This document shows positions 23,542 to 31,926 of a stretch of DNA of 64,000 bases, one piece after another. The position numbers were made by a program, and so were the translations under genes. Within the stretch, counting starts at the first letter, position 1, and each line of letters begins with the position of its first letter. This DNA comes from Streptomyces sp. V4I2 (GTDB lineage: Bacteria; Actinomycetota; Actinomycetes; Streptomycetales; Streptomycetaceae): the NCBI RefSeq assembly GCF_030817655.1, contig NZ_JAUSZM010000003.1:8184001-8248000 (forward strand). The letters run 5' to 3'. The notes under the pieces are model-generated. The model ran no database searches, was not told the DNA's origin, and saw nothing but the letters and a program-made list of their open reading frames with translations.

Positions 23542-24189
23542 ATGCCGAGGCAGTTACGCGCCGAGCAGACCCGCGCGACGATCATCACGGCCGCAGCCGA
23601 CCTGTTCGACCGGCACGGCTACGAGTCGACCAGCCTGAGCGACATCGTCGAGCACGCCCAGGTCACCAAGGGCGCCCTCTACTTCCACTTCGCGGCGAAG
23701 GACGACCTGGCCCACGCGATCATGGAGCTCCAGTCGCGTGCCTCGCGGGGGCTGGCGCACGAGATGGACGCCCGTAGCTCCTCCTCCCTCGAAGCCCTGA
23801 TGCGCCTCACCTTCGGCATCGCGCACCTGTCCGTCGAGGACCCCATCCCCCGGGCCGGCCTCCGGCTCGCCACCGGGGGAGTGGAGGTACGCGCCCCGCT
23901 GCGGCACCCCTTCACCGAGTGGCTGGACATCGCCTCCCGCAAACTCCTCGGCGCCGTCAAGGAGTCCGACCTCCACCCCGACACCGACATCGACGCCGCC
24001 GCCCACTCCCTCGTCTGCTCCTTCGTGGGCACCCGCGTCGTCAGCCGCCACCTCGAACCGGTGACCCGCCAGCCCCGCAGACTCGCCGAGATGTGGCACC
24101 TCCTGATCCGAGGCCTGGTTCCGGTACCGCGCCGCGCCCGCTATCTGACGCTGGTCGCGCAGTTGGAGCGGGAGATCAGGGCGGTGTGA
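23542..24189 (+). CDS. Second gamma-butyrolactone-receptor-like TetR regulator
   Basis: 215 residues with the same subfamily HTH as the first receptor (ADLFDRHGYESTSLSDIVEH, QVTKGALYFHFAAKDD) and a receptor-type C-terminus (WHLLIRGLVPVPRRARYL). It sits 71 bp downstream of the synthase gene. Paired receptor genes around an afsA homologue recall ScbR/ScbR2 or AvaR sets, where the second protein is often a pseudo-receptor that binds antibiotics or other ligands; which applies here is not readable. Codon 5 is TTA (23554-23556), so translation should be bldA-dependent from the outset. Confidence 0.91.
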   Translation: MPRQLRAEQTRATIITAAADLFDRHGYESTSLSDIVEHAQVTKGALYFHFAAKDDLAHAIMELQSRASRGLAHEMDARSSSSLEALMRLTFGIAHLSVEDPIPRAGLRLATGGVEVRAPLRHPFTEWLDIASRKLLGAVKESDLHPDTDIDAAAHSLVCSFVGTRVVSRHLEPVTRQPRRLAEMWHLLIRGLVPVPRRARYLTLVAQLEREIRAV

Positions 24190-24227
24190 AGGACCGGGGG
24201 CGGCGGCGGAAATCCCACAGGTGCCGG

Positions 24228-24472
24228 GCCTTGGGCTCGCGCCCGCAGGGTTTCGGGCGTGCGCCCGCCGGGCTCTCGGCTCGCCCGTCGCGGGGTTTTG
24301 GCCTTGTGCCCGTCGGGCTTTCGGCTTGCCCGCCGCGGGGTTTTGGGCTTGTGCCCGCGGGGCTCTCGGCTCGCCCGCCGCCAGGCTCCTCGGCTTGCGC
24401 CCACCACGCTCCTCGGCTTGCGCCCGCCACGCTCCTCGGCTGGCGCCCACACGCCCCCGGCTCCCGCCCACC
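24228..24472. repeat. Degenerate 22-23-bp minisatellite, about 11 units
   Basis: The gap between the TetR gene and the DUF89 gene (24190-24508) is filled by about eleven imperfect units of the form GGGCTYTCGGCTYGYGCCCG plus a CCGC-type spacer. Early units alternate two variants and late units converge on CGCTCCTCGGCTTGCGCCC. No unique spacers, so not CRISPR. Open frames through it on both strands are low-complexity and not credible genes. Confidence 0.8.
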
Positions 24473-24508
24473 ACGGCCCCGTCCGACCTGCGCGATACCG
24501 TGAGTCAC

Positions 24509-25681
24509 ATGCCCGACACCTCGCCCGCGCCCCTGATCCTCGGCAACGAACCCGGTGCCTTTCCGCGCAGTGTGCTCGCCGAGCGGCATCCCGCCATCAT
24601 CCGGCAGGTGCGCGAAGCCTTTCCGTACGGTCCTGAGCAGCACCGTGGCCTTGACGAGCTGCTCGTGAGTTGTACCGAGGGTGTCGTCGAACCGCTCCCC
24701 GCCGACGCGCACGACCTTGACCGGTGGAAGACCTGGGGCATCGACGGGTACGTCGGCCGTTCCTGGTTCGACGTGCCGTGGCTGTGGTCCGAGAGTTACT
24801 TCTACCGTCGGCTCCTCGAAGCCGTCGGATACTTTGGCTTCGGCGCCTGGCAGGGCATCGACCCCTTCCGTCCCTTCAAGCTCGCCGAGCTCCACTCCCG
24901 GGAGACCGACGAGGAACTGGCGGCCCTCGACGACCTCGCCGACCGGCCCGAGGACGAACAGGCAACCGCCCTGCTGCACGGCTCGCTGTGGGGCAACCGT
25001 GCCGACCTCGGCTTCCGGCTCTCCGACGCGGAGGCGGAGGGCCGGGCCGCCGTCCCGGGCCTGGTCGCCGACGACAGCGGCACCTTCTGGTCGTTGCTCA
25101 CGGGCGAGGGCGCGCTGTGTCTGATCGCCGACAACGCCGGTCGCGAGCTGATCCCCGACCTGCTGCTCATCGCCCACCTCCTGACCCACGGCCGTATCGA
25201 GCGGGCGGTCCTACACGTCAAGCCGTACCCCTACTACGTTTCCGACGCCACGGCCGCCGACGTGGTCGACGCCCTGCGCCGCCTCACGGACGCGCCGGGC
25301 CGGGCCGCCGAGTACGGGCGCGGCCTCTGGGCCGCCATGGCCGACGGCCGCCTCACGGTCCGCGCCCACCCCTTCTCCTGCGCCCCGCTGCCGTACGCGG
25401 ACATGCCCGACGACCTCCGCACCGAGCTCGCCGGGGCGACACTGACCGTGGTGAAGGGCGACCTCAACTACCGCCGCCTGGTGGGAGACCGGAGGTGGCC
25501 CCCGACGACCCCCTTCGCCGAGGTCACCGCTCACTTCCCCGGCCGGGTCGCCGCCCTGCGCACCCTGAAGTCCGACGTGGTCACCGGCCTCGACGCGGAC
25601 ACGGAGGCCGCGCTGGTCGCCGCCGAGGGGCAGCGCTGGCGTACCGGCGGGACCCATGCGCTGATCCAGGTCAGGCCGTGA
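24509..25681 (+). CDS. DUF89/ARMT1-like protein, putative damage-control phosphatase
   Basis: 390 residues of the DUF89 family, a metal-dependent phosphatase fold. Conserved elements include the metal-site-like LIADNAGRELIPDLLLI, HVKPYPYYVSD and the hallmark KGDLNYRRLVGD near the C-terminus. The human relative ARMT1 (C6orf211) and yeast proteins hydrolyse harmful sugar phosphates. Start ATG 24509; an in-frame GTG at 24500 is equally possible and no clear ribosome site separates them. It stands alone after the minisatellite, with the methyltransferase gene 73 bp downstream. Confidence 0.86.
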   Translation: MPDTSPAPLILGNEPGAFPRSVLAERHPAIIRQVREAFPYGPEQHRGLDELLVSCTEGVVEPLPADAHDLDRWKTWGIDGYVGRSWFDVPWLWSESYFYRRLLEAVGYFGFGAWQGIDPFRPFKLAELHSRETDEELAALDDLADRPEDEQATALLHGSLWGNRADLGFRLSDAEAEGRAAVPGLVADDSGTFWSLLTGEGALCLIADNAGRELIPDLLLIAHLLTHGRIERAVLHVKPYPYYVSDATAADVVDALRRLTDAPGRAAEYGRGLWAAMADGRLTVRAHPFSCAPLPYADMPDDLRTELAGATLTVVKGDLNYRRLVGDRRWPPTTPFAEVTAHFPGRVAALRTLKSDVVTGLDADTEAALVAAEGQRWRTGGTHALIQVRP

Positions 25682-25754
25682 AGAGCGTTATGCTGCCGAG
25701 TTGTACCGGTGGGCTGCCCTACGTCCCGCCGACGGGCAGCGAAAGAGGACGTCA

Positions 25755-26507
25755 TTGACCCCGCGGTACCTCAGAAATCCAGGGGAGCCCGTCTACGACG
25801 TGCACGCGCGGCGCTATGTCGACGTCACGGACGCGCGTGACGAGTCCGACCTGCACGACGTGTTCACGGACATCTACCGAACCAACCGCTGGGGCTCCGA
25901 CGAGACCCGCTCCGGACCCGGCTCCGAACTGCAGCGCATGAAGCGGGTCATGGGCCAAATAAGCGAACTGGTCCTGGAGTTGGGCGTCCGCTCGGTACTG
26001 GACGCGCCGTGCGGCGACTTCAACTGGATGCGCTACGTCGACCTGCACGGCGCCGACTACCTCGGCGGAGACGTCGTCGCGGAACTCGTCGAGAGCAACC
26101 GCGCCCGACACCGCTCACCCGGCCGGGACTTCCAGCTGCTCGACTTCACCGCCCAGCCCGTGCCGCGCGTCGACCTCATCCTGTGCCGGGACGCCCTCGT
26201 GCACTTCTCCTACCAGCACGTGGTCGAGGCACTGACCCGCTTCCGGGAGAGCGGCTCGCGCTACCTGCTCACCACGACCTTCTTCGGCACCTCCGCCAAC
26301 ACGGACATCCTCACCGGCTGGTGGCGGCCGATCAACCTGCGGCTCGCCCCCTTCGGACTGCCCGAGCCGCTGCGGGTGATCGGCGACGACGAGTCCGACG
26401 ACTTCTACGACGACAAGGCGCTCGCGCTGTGGGACCTCGGGCAGATCCCGGCCCGCTTCCCCGGCTACGAACCGGCGGCGGCCGAGTCGGGGTCGCTGGG
26501 CGCGTGA
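25755..26507 (+). CDS. Class I SAM-dependent methyltransferase
   Basis: About 250 residues. The SAM-binding region is LELGVRSVLDAPCGDFNWMRYVDL, then YLGGDVVAELV and a post-motif LILCRDALVHFSYQHV. Start TTG 25755 is chosen because AGAGGA lies 5-6 bp upstream; an in-frame ATG at 25701 lacks a site. The last 43 bp overlap the end of the convergent STAND gene, so the two cannot change independently there. Substrate unknown; resembles methyltransferases of glycan or small-molecule loci, with no neighbours to decide. Confidence 0.85.
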   Translation: MTPRYLRNPGEPVYDVHARRYVDVTDARDESDLHDVFTDIYRTNRWGSDETRSGPGSELQRMKRVMGQISELVLELGVRSVLDAPCGDFNWMRYVDLHGADYLGGDVVAELVESNRARHRSPGRDFQLLDFTAQPVPRVDLILCRDALVHFSYQHVVEALTRFRESGSRYLLTTTFFGTSANTDILTGWWRPINLRLAPFGLPEPLRVIGDDESDDFYDDKALALWDLGQIPARFPGYEPAAAESGSLGA

Positions 26508-29500
26508 GCCCCGGGGACGGCCGGCGGACCGTCGTCCGTCATTCCCCGCGCACCGGCGCGCATGCGAGCCACCACGTGCAGCGCCTCCTGCGCCGCCCGG
26601 GTCCGCGGATGCCGTAGCCCCAGCACCTCCTCGCACGCCTCCCGGACCTCGCCGAACTCGGCCTCCGCGGCGGCCAGTTCACCCTTCGCGGACAGCAGGT
26701 CGGCCAGGTTGTGCCGTACCGCCAGCGTCCCCGGATGCCGGGGCCCCAGCGTCTCCACGCAGTCCGCCAGCACCGTCCGGTACTCCGCCTCCGCCCGCTC
26801 GACGCGCCCGCGCAGATGCAGGACGTGGGCCGCGCCGTGCCGTACGGACAGGGTCAGCAGGTGCTGTTCGCCGAGCACCGTCCGCCGGGCCTCGTACACC
26901 TCGCGGAACTCGGCCTCCGCCGCCTCCAGTCGGCCCCGGTCCGTCAGCAGGTCGGCCAGGTTGTGGCGGACCGCGAGGGTGCCCGGGTGGCGGGGGCCGA
27001 GGGTGTCGATGCAGTCGGCGAGGACCGTGCGGTACTCGGTCTCGGCCCGGTCTGTACGCCCGCGCAGATGTAGGACGTGCGCGGCGCCGTGCCGTACGGA
27101 CAGGGTGAGCAGGTGCTGTTCGCCGAGCACCTCGCGCCGGGCCGCGTAGACCTCGCGGAACTCGGCCTCCGCCGCCTCCAGTTGGCCGCGCTCCATCAGC
27201 AGGTCGGCCAGGTTGTGGCGGACCAGCAGGGTGTGCGGGTGCATGTCGCCGAGCAGCCTGCGGCGGACCTCGAACACCTCCCGGAACTCGGTCTCCGCGT
27301 CGCCCGGCCAGCCCCGGTCGCGCAACACGGTGGCCAGGCCGTGCCGGGAGGCGACCGTGTCGGGGTGGTCCTCGCCGTAGGAGTCGCCGCGCAGCTCCAG
27401 CACCGTACGGAACTGGCGCTCCGCCTCGACCAGCAGGCCGCGGTCGCGCAGCACGTCGGCGAGGTCGTGGCGGACGGCGAGGGTGCCGGGGTTGCGCTCG
27501 CCGAGGACCTCGGCGCACACCTCCAGGGTCTCCCGCAGCTCCTGCTCGGCCTGCCGGAACATGCCCCGCTCGTGCAGCACCTGGGCCACGTCGTGCCGGG
27601 TGGCCAGGGTGTCGGGATGGCGGTCGCCGAGCGCCTCGCGGTAGGCGTCGAGGACCAGGCGGTACTCCTCCTCGGCCTCCGCGAGGAGACCGCGTTGCTG
27701 GGCCATGCGGGCCACGCCCTTGCGGGCCGCGAGGGTCTGCGGGTCGCGCTCGCCGAGCAGGGTGCGCCGCGTCGCGTACACCGTGCGGTACTCGGCCTCC
27801 GCCTCGGCGGGCCGGCCGCGGTCGGCGAGCAGTTCGGCGAGCGCGTAGCGGGCGTCGGCGGTCTCGCCCGCCGCGTCGCCGAACAGGGCGCGGGTGTCCT
27901 CCAGGACCGTACGGACCAGGGACTCGGCGGCGGAGAGCCGGCCGCGCAACTGGAGCAGGTGGGCGGCGGCGGACCGCACTTCGAGCGCGTCCGGGTCGCG
28001 CGGGCCGCAGGCGAGGACGATGGGCTCGCAGGCGTCGAGGACCGCCTCGGCCCGGTCCAGCCAGCCCCGCCGGAACAGATGACGCGCCCCGGCCGCCGCC
28101 GCGCGCAGCGCCTTGGAGACCAGCTCGTCCTCGGCCTCGTACGGATCGCCGATCAGGGCGAGCGGCGCGTCGACGTGCGGGAGCAGCAGCCGCCAGCGCG
28201 GCCAGTCGCGCGGGTCGTCCTCGCTGAGCTCGGCGGTGGCCGCGACGACCAGGTCGGCGACGACCGCGCCGTACTCCTGGAGGTGTTCGGCGAGGTCCCG
28301 CTGTCGGCGGCCGGCGTCCCGGACGAGCGGATGCATCAGCAGGGAGCGCGCGTGCTCGTCGCCGCCGCGTGGGGTGTGCAGCTCGATCAGGCCGAAGTCG
28401 GCGAGCGAGGTCAGCGCCGTGTAGAGCTCCTGCGGGGTGACGCCGGGCAGCAGCCGGGAGGCGGCGAGCCGGTCCGGGCGCAGCAGCCCGACCAGGGGCA
28501 CCGGCGCGTCGCCCAGACAGCACAGCAGCCGCATCAACGGCCGGGCCCGGGAGATGTCGCGCCGCTCCAGCAGGTCGAGGGAGAGCTCCCAAGTGCGGCT
28601 CACCGGAACGGTGTTGGTGCCGCCGGGCTGGCCGGGCGGGTCCTCGTCGAGGAGTTCGGTGAAGCGCTCGTCGAGGGCCGCGTGGTAGTCGGCGTACGTC
28701 CGTACGGCGCTGGTGCCCGGCCAGGCCGGGAACGCGGACGCCGCCGCCAGGTACGAGCCCGCGATGCGCAGCGCCAGGGGCAGCCCGCCGAGGCGCCGGG
28801 CCAGCAGTCCGGCGTCCTCGCGGGACCCGGCCCGCGGCCCGGCGAGGTCCCACAGCACGTCGGTGGCGTCGGTCTCGTCCAGCGCGTCCACCGGGTGCAG
28901 GGTCGCCCACGGCCCCCAGGTCGCCGGGCTGCTGTCCCGGCTGGTGATCAGCACCAGGCCGGGCAGTTCGGCGGCGGGCCGGATCCAGCCGGTGCCCTCC
29001 GCCAACCGTCCGTGCGGGGCGAGGTGTTCGGGCTCGTCGGCGTTGTCCACGATCAGCAGCCACGGGTCCGCCCGGTCGCACAGCCGCCGCCACAGCAGGT
29101 CCGTGGCGCTCGAACGCCCCGACCAGGCCCGGTCGATGAGATCGGCGGGCGTGCCCAGCGCGGCCACCACCTCGCGCATCCCGGCGCTCAGCGCGGCCGG
29201 GTTCGACGCGGTCACCCACCACACGTCCACGCCCAGCACGGAGGCGTACGCGGCGATCTCCAGCGCGACCGTCGTCTTGCCGCCACCGCCCATGCCGTGC
29301 AGCACCCGCACACCCGAAGTCTCCTTGCCCACCAGGCACTTGAGTGTGTCGAGCAGCGGCTCGCGCCCGCGCACCCGGCGATCGAGACGGCCCAGCGGCG
29401 GGGCGACGGTCAGGGCGCCCGGCGTGGGCGACTCGGGCGCCGTCGCGGGAAACCCGAACTGTGCCTGCTGGGCATAGATGACGACCGACCGGTCCGCCAC

Positions 29501-29797
29501 ACCGGAGAACTCCTCGACGAACGCGGTCAGTTGGCCGGACAGCTCCGGATCCCGGGCCAGCAGCGTGCGCAGCGTGGCGTCCCACCGCTCCCGCTCCTCG
29601 CGCAGGATGATCTCCTGCCGGCCCGGTGACGCGGCATCGAGCGCCGCCCGCGCCCGGTCCAGCTCCGCCACACCCTCACGCCCCAGGATCCGGGCGATCC
29701 GGTTCCGGGCCGCCTGCCACGCGTCCGTGGTCATCAGCGCGACCATCGTGCCCGCGGCGGCGGCAGCGGTCTGGGTGAACAACTCTGCCCCGAACAT
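26465..29797 (-). CDS. STAND (NB-ARC) NTPase with TPR repeats, bacterial NLR-like
   Basis: 1110 residues: a small helical N-terminal domain (about 1-110), an NB-ARC-type STAND ATPase with P-loop GMGGGGKTT (168-176), Walker B LLIVDNAD (about 247-254), ITSRD sensor and GGLPLAL motif, then tetratricopeptide repeats of the TPR_10/12 type from about 600 to 1080. Start ATG 29797 has AGGGGG upstream; a longer in-frame start lacks support. STAND-TPR proteins oligomerise on ligand binding and serve in signalling or, in several studied cases, phage defence. The N-terminal effector here is not recognised as nuclease, TIR or protease. The TPR region has a recent 252-bp internal duplication (about 26700-27200). 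Confidence 0.88.
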   Translation of the reverse strand: MFGAELFTQTAAAAAGTMVALMTTDAWQAARNRIARILGREGVAELDRARAALDAASPGRQEIILREERERWDATLRTLLARDPELSGQLTAFVEEFSGVADRSVVIYAQQAQFGFPATAPESPTPGALTVAPPLGRLDRRVRGREPLLDTLKCLVGKETSGVRVLHGMGGGGKTTVALEIAAYASVLGVDVWWVTASNPAALSAGMREVVAALGTPADLIDRAWSGRSSATDLLWRRLCDRADPWLLIVDNADEPEHLAPHGRLAEGTGWIRPAAELPGLVLITSRDSSPATWGPWATLHPVDALDETDATDVLWDLAGPRAGSREDAGLLARRLGGLPLALRIAGSYLAAASAFPAWPGTSAVRTYADYHAALDERFTELLDEDPPGQPGGTNTVPVSRTWELSLDLLERRDISRARPLMRLLCCLGDAPVPLVGLLRPDRLAASRLLPGVTPQELYTALTSLADFGLIELHTPRGGDEHARSLLMHPLVRDAGRRQRDLAEHLQEYGAVVADLVVAATAELSEDDPRDWPRWRLLLPHVDAPLALIGDPYEAEDELVSKALRAAAAGARHLFRRGWLDRAEAVLDACEPIVLACGPRDPDALEVRSAAAHLLQLRGRLSAAESLVRTVLEDTRALFGDAAGETADARYALAELLADRGRPAEAEAEYRTVYATRRTLLGERDPQTLAARKGVARMAQQRGLLAEAEEEYRLVLDAYREALGDRHPDTLATRHDVAQVLHERGMFRQAEQELRETLEVCAEVLGERNPGTLAVRHDLADVLRDRGLLVEAERQFRTVLELRGDSYGEDHPDTVASRHGLATVLRDRGWPGDAETEFREVFEVRRRLLGDMHPHTLLVRHNLADLLMERGQLEAAEAEFREVYAARREVLGEQHLLTLSVRHGAAHVLHLRGRTDRAETEYRTVLADCIDTLGPRHPGTLAVRHNLADLLTDRGRLEAAEAEFREVYEARRTVLGEQHLLTLSVRHGAAHVLHLRGRVERAEAEYRTVLADCVETLGPRHPGTLAVRHNLADLLSAKGELAAAEAEFGEVREACEEVLGLRHPRTRAAQEALHVVARMRAGARGMTDDGPPAVPGAHAPSDPDSAAAGS
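26700..27200. repeat. 252-bp tandem duplication within the TPR-coding region
   Basis: 26810-26930 and 27062-27182 are nearly identical at DNA level (period 252 bp, 84 residues, two TPR units). Both encode an AEFREVY...VLGEQHLLTLSVRHG-type block. More distant TPR units upstream share only protein-level similarity. Confidence 0.8.
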
Positions 29798-29976
29798 CGA
29801 GGACCCCCTGTCGGCACACACCTCGACGGCTACGTCCGAACCCCTCTCCCGGCTTCAGGGTCTCATGTCCCGTCCACGGAAGGGGATTTGAGAGCGTAGG
29901 TGAAGTTCGACAATGCGGTATCGGGGGCGGCGGTCGCGGTGTTGTGTCCCGTGACACCGCACGAGGGGAGCCGTAC

Positions 29977-30849
29977 ATGCGTATCGGAGTGGCACCGCAC
30001 CGCCTGTGGCCCGCGGGAGAGGACGAGCTCGACGGCGTCCTGGAAACGGCCCGCACGGCCGAGGAACTGGGCTTCGACCACGTCATCGCGAGCAGCCACC
30101 TGCTGGCCGGGGATCTGGGCGTCACTCCGGACCCGCTCGTCCTGTTGTCCGCCGTGGCCGGGGCGACCACCCGGATCGGCCTGGTGACCAGCGTCCTGAT
30201 CCTTCCGCTCTACAACCCGGCCGTGATCGCGCACCAGAGCGCCACCCTCGACCGCCTCTCGGGCGGCCGCTTCACGCTGGGGGTCGGGACCGGCTGGGAC
30301 GCCGAGGAGTTCGCCGCCGCGGGGGTGGCGTTCGCCGGGCGCGGCCGGCGCGCCGACGAACAGCTGGCCGTCATACGGGGTCTGTGGCGGGGCGGCGAGG
30401 GGCAGCCGCGGCTCGGGGTGCGGCCGCGTGCGGACGGCGGTCCCGGGGTGTGGGTCGGCGGACACAGTGACGGGGCGCTGCGCCGCGCGCTGCGGTACGG
30501 CGACGCCTGGCACGGCTCCGGCCTCGACGCGGCCGGGCTCACCGAAGTGCGGGACCGGCTGGCCGTACTCGGGGAGGAGGCGGGGCGGGATCCGGCCATG
30601 CCGCCGCTGGAGCTGACGGCGGGGCACTTCCTGCTGCCGCCGGGCTTCGCGGCGGCCGTCACCCCGCCCGGGCGTCGTCCGCTGGGCGGTGCGGACGCGA
30701 CCGCGGAGAGCGTACGGGAGGAACTCGGGCAGCTGGCCGACGCCGGGCTCACCGCGTGCTCCCTGTGGCTGCCGGTGGCCACGGAGGCGCTGCCGGACGC
30801 GCTCGCCTGGGTCGCCGACGAGGTCCTCTCGCATTTCTCCAAGGGCTGA
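29977..30849 (+). CDS. LLM-class F420-dependent oxidoreductase
   Basis: 290 residues with the luciferase-like TIM-barrel fold: RIGVAPHRLWPAG start, LGFDHVIASSHL, ATTRIGLVTSVLILPLYNP, and the LSGGRFTLGVGTGWDAEEF segment typical of F420-dependent members. Start ATG 29977 with ACGAGGGGAG upstream. The 179 bp before it hold divergent promoters for this gene and the STAND gene. Substrate unknown. The 3' end (TTCTCCAAGGGCTGA) is tandemly duplicated at 30855-30869. Confidence 0.89.
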   Translation: MRIGVAPHRLWPAGEDELDGVLETARTAEELGFDHVIASSHLLAGDLGVTPDPLVLLSAVAGATTRIGLVTSVLILPLYNPAVIAHQSATLDRLSGGRFTLGVGTGWDAEEFAAAGVAFAGRGRRADEQLAVIRGLWRGGEGQPRLGVRPRADGGPGVWVGGHSDGALRRALRYGDAWHGSGLDAAGLTEVRDRLAVLGEEAGRDPAMPPLELTAGHFLLPPGFAAAVTPPGRRPLGGADATAESVREELGQLADAGLTACSLWLPVATEALPDALAWVADEVLSHFSKG

Positions 30850-30871
30850 CGATTTTCTCCAAGGGCTGATG
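30833..30871. repeat. 20-bp tandem duplication at the LLM gene 3' end
   Basis: TTCTCCAAGGGCTGA, including the stop codon, occurs at 30835-30849 and again at 30855-30869. A third partial copy (CTGACGAT) follows near 30882. Confidence 0.85.
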
Positions 30872-30941
30872 ATGGGGCGGACTGACGATTCGGCTTGCTT
30901 GTGTGTGGTGATCATGTCAAGCGGGCCTTCATCATGCGCCC

Positions 30942-31913
30942 ATGGCGTTACGACCCTGGCGCACGGGAAGAGGAAGGGCGGCCGTCGCCGCTGCCGCTCT
31001 CACGCTGGCGCTCGCGGCCTGCGGCGACGACGGCGACTCGACGTCCTCGGACGGCGGGGGGACGACCATCACCGTGGCCGCGCTGCCGCTGAGCGACTGC
31101 GCCATGCTCTACATCGCACAGGACCGTGGCCTGTTCGAGAAGGAGGGCCTGGACGTCCGCGTCCAGCAGATCCAGCAGAGCCTCCAGGCACTGCCCGCCC
31201 TGGCCAAGGGCCAGATCGACATGGTCGCCAGCGCCAACTACGTCACCTACCTCCAAGCCCACGAACAGGGCACCCTCGACATCCGCATCGTCGCCGAGGC
31301 GATCAGGGCCGCGCCGCGCATGATGGACGTCCTGGTGCCGAAGGACTCCGACATCAAGAGCCTCGCCGACATCGAGGGCAAGAAGCTCGCCGTGAACGTC
31401 CTCAACAACGTGCAGTCGCTGACCTTCAACGAGATCCTCGAGAAAGAGGGAGTCGGCGACCCCGTCTACCGGCAGATCCCCTTCCCGCAGATGGGCGCGG
31501 CCCTGGAGAAGGGCCAGGTCGACGCCGTGCACGTCGTCGAGCCCTACGACAGCGCCATCCAGGACGAGTTGGGCGCGCGGATCCTCGTGGACGGGGCGTC
31601 CGCGCCCGTCGAGTCCATCCCGCTCAGCGGATACATCACCACCCGCCGGTACGCCGACCGGAACGCCGAACCGCTGGCCGCCTTCCAGCGGGCCATCAAG
31701 GCCGCCGTGAAGATCGCCGCCGAGGACCCCTCTGCCGTGCGCGACGCGCTGCCGACGTACACCAAGGTGACCAAGGAGCAGGCCGAGTCGATCGACCTGC
31801 CCGTCTATCCGCCGGACATGGACGGCGAGCAGATCGCCCGGCTCGCCGATCTCATGCGCAAACAAGGGATGTTGAAGAAGCCGATCGACCCGGCGACGCT
31901 GTTGGTGAAGTGA
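30942..31913 (+). CDS. NMT1/SsuA-type ABC transporter substrate-binding lipoprotein
   Basis: 323 residues. A lipoprotein signal (basic RPWRTGRGR then hydrophobic, lipobox LALAAC, Cys27) is followed by an NMT1/THI5-like binding domain with IAQDRGLFEKEGLDVRVQQI and the EGKKLAVNVLNN strand. Family members bind sulfonates, nitrate, aromatic acids or thiamine precursors; no motif fixes the ligand. Codon 3 is TTA (30948-30950) if ATG 30942 is the start, and no later start would leave a usable signal peptide. No clear ribosome site. First gene of a four-gene operon with two permeases and an ATPase. Confidence 0.9.
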   Translation: MALRPWRTGRGRAAVAAAALTLALAACGDDGDSTSSDGGGTTITVAALPLSDCAMLYIAQDRGLFEKEGLDVRVQQIQQSLQALPALAKGQIDMVASANYVTYLQAHEQGTLDIRIVAEAIRAAPRMMDVLVPKDSDIKSLADIEGKKLAVNVLNNVQSLTFNEILEKEGVGDPVYRQIPFPQMGAALEKGQVDAVHVVEPYDSAIQDELGARILVDGASAPVESIPLSGYITTRRYADRNAEPLAAFQRAIKAAVKIAAEDPSAVRDALPTYTKVTKEQAESIDLPVYPPDMDGEQIARLADLMRKQGMLKKPIDPATLLVK

Positions 31914-31926
31914 GAGGGCGTCGGCG

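Noticed and set aside
24228..24472. Possible CRISPR array
   Set aside because: Units adjoin without unique spacers and vary internally, and no cas genes are present; it is a minisatellite.
24798..24803. Possible further TTA codon (GAGAGTTACTTC) in the DUF89 gene
   Set aside because: Out of frame; the codons read AGT TAC. Similar out-of-frame cases at 5597, 5816, 13437, 34905 and 59773 were also dismissed.
24176..25189. Minus-strand open frame through the minisatellite
   Set aside because: Low-complexity repeats and antisense of the DUF89 gene; no ribosome site or domain.
27077..29629. 850-codon open frame opposite the STAND gene
   Set aside because: Shadow frame; composition follows the complement of TPR codons and has no recognisable fold.
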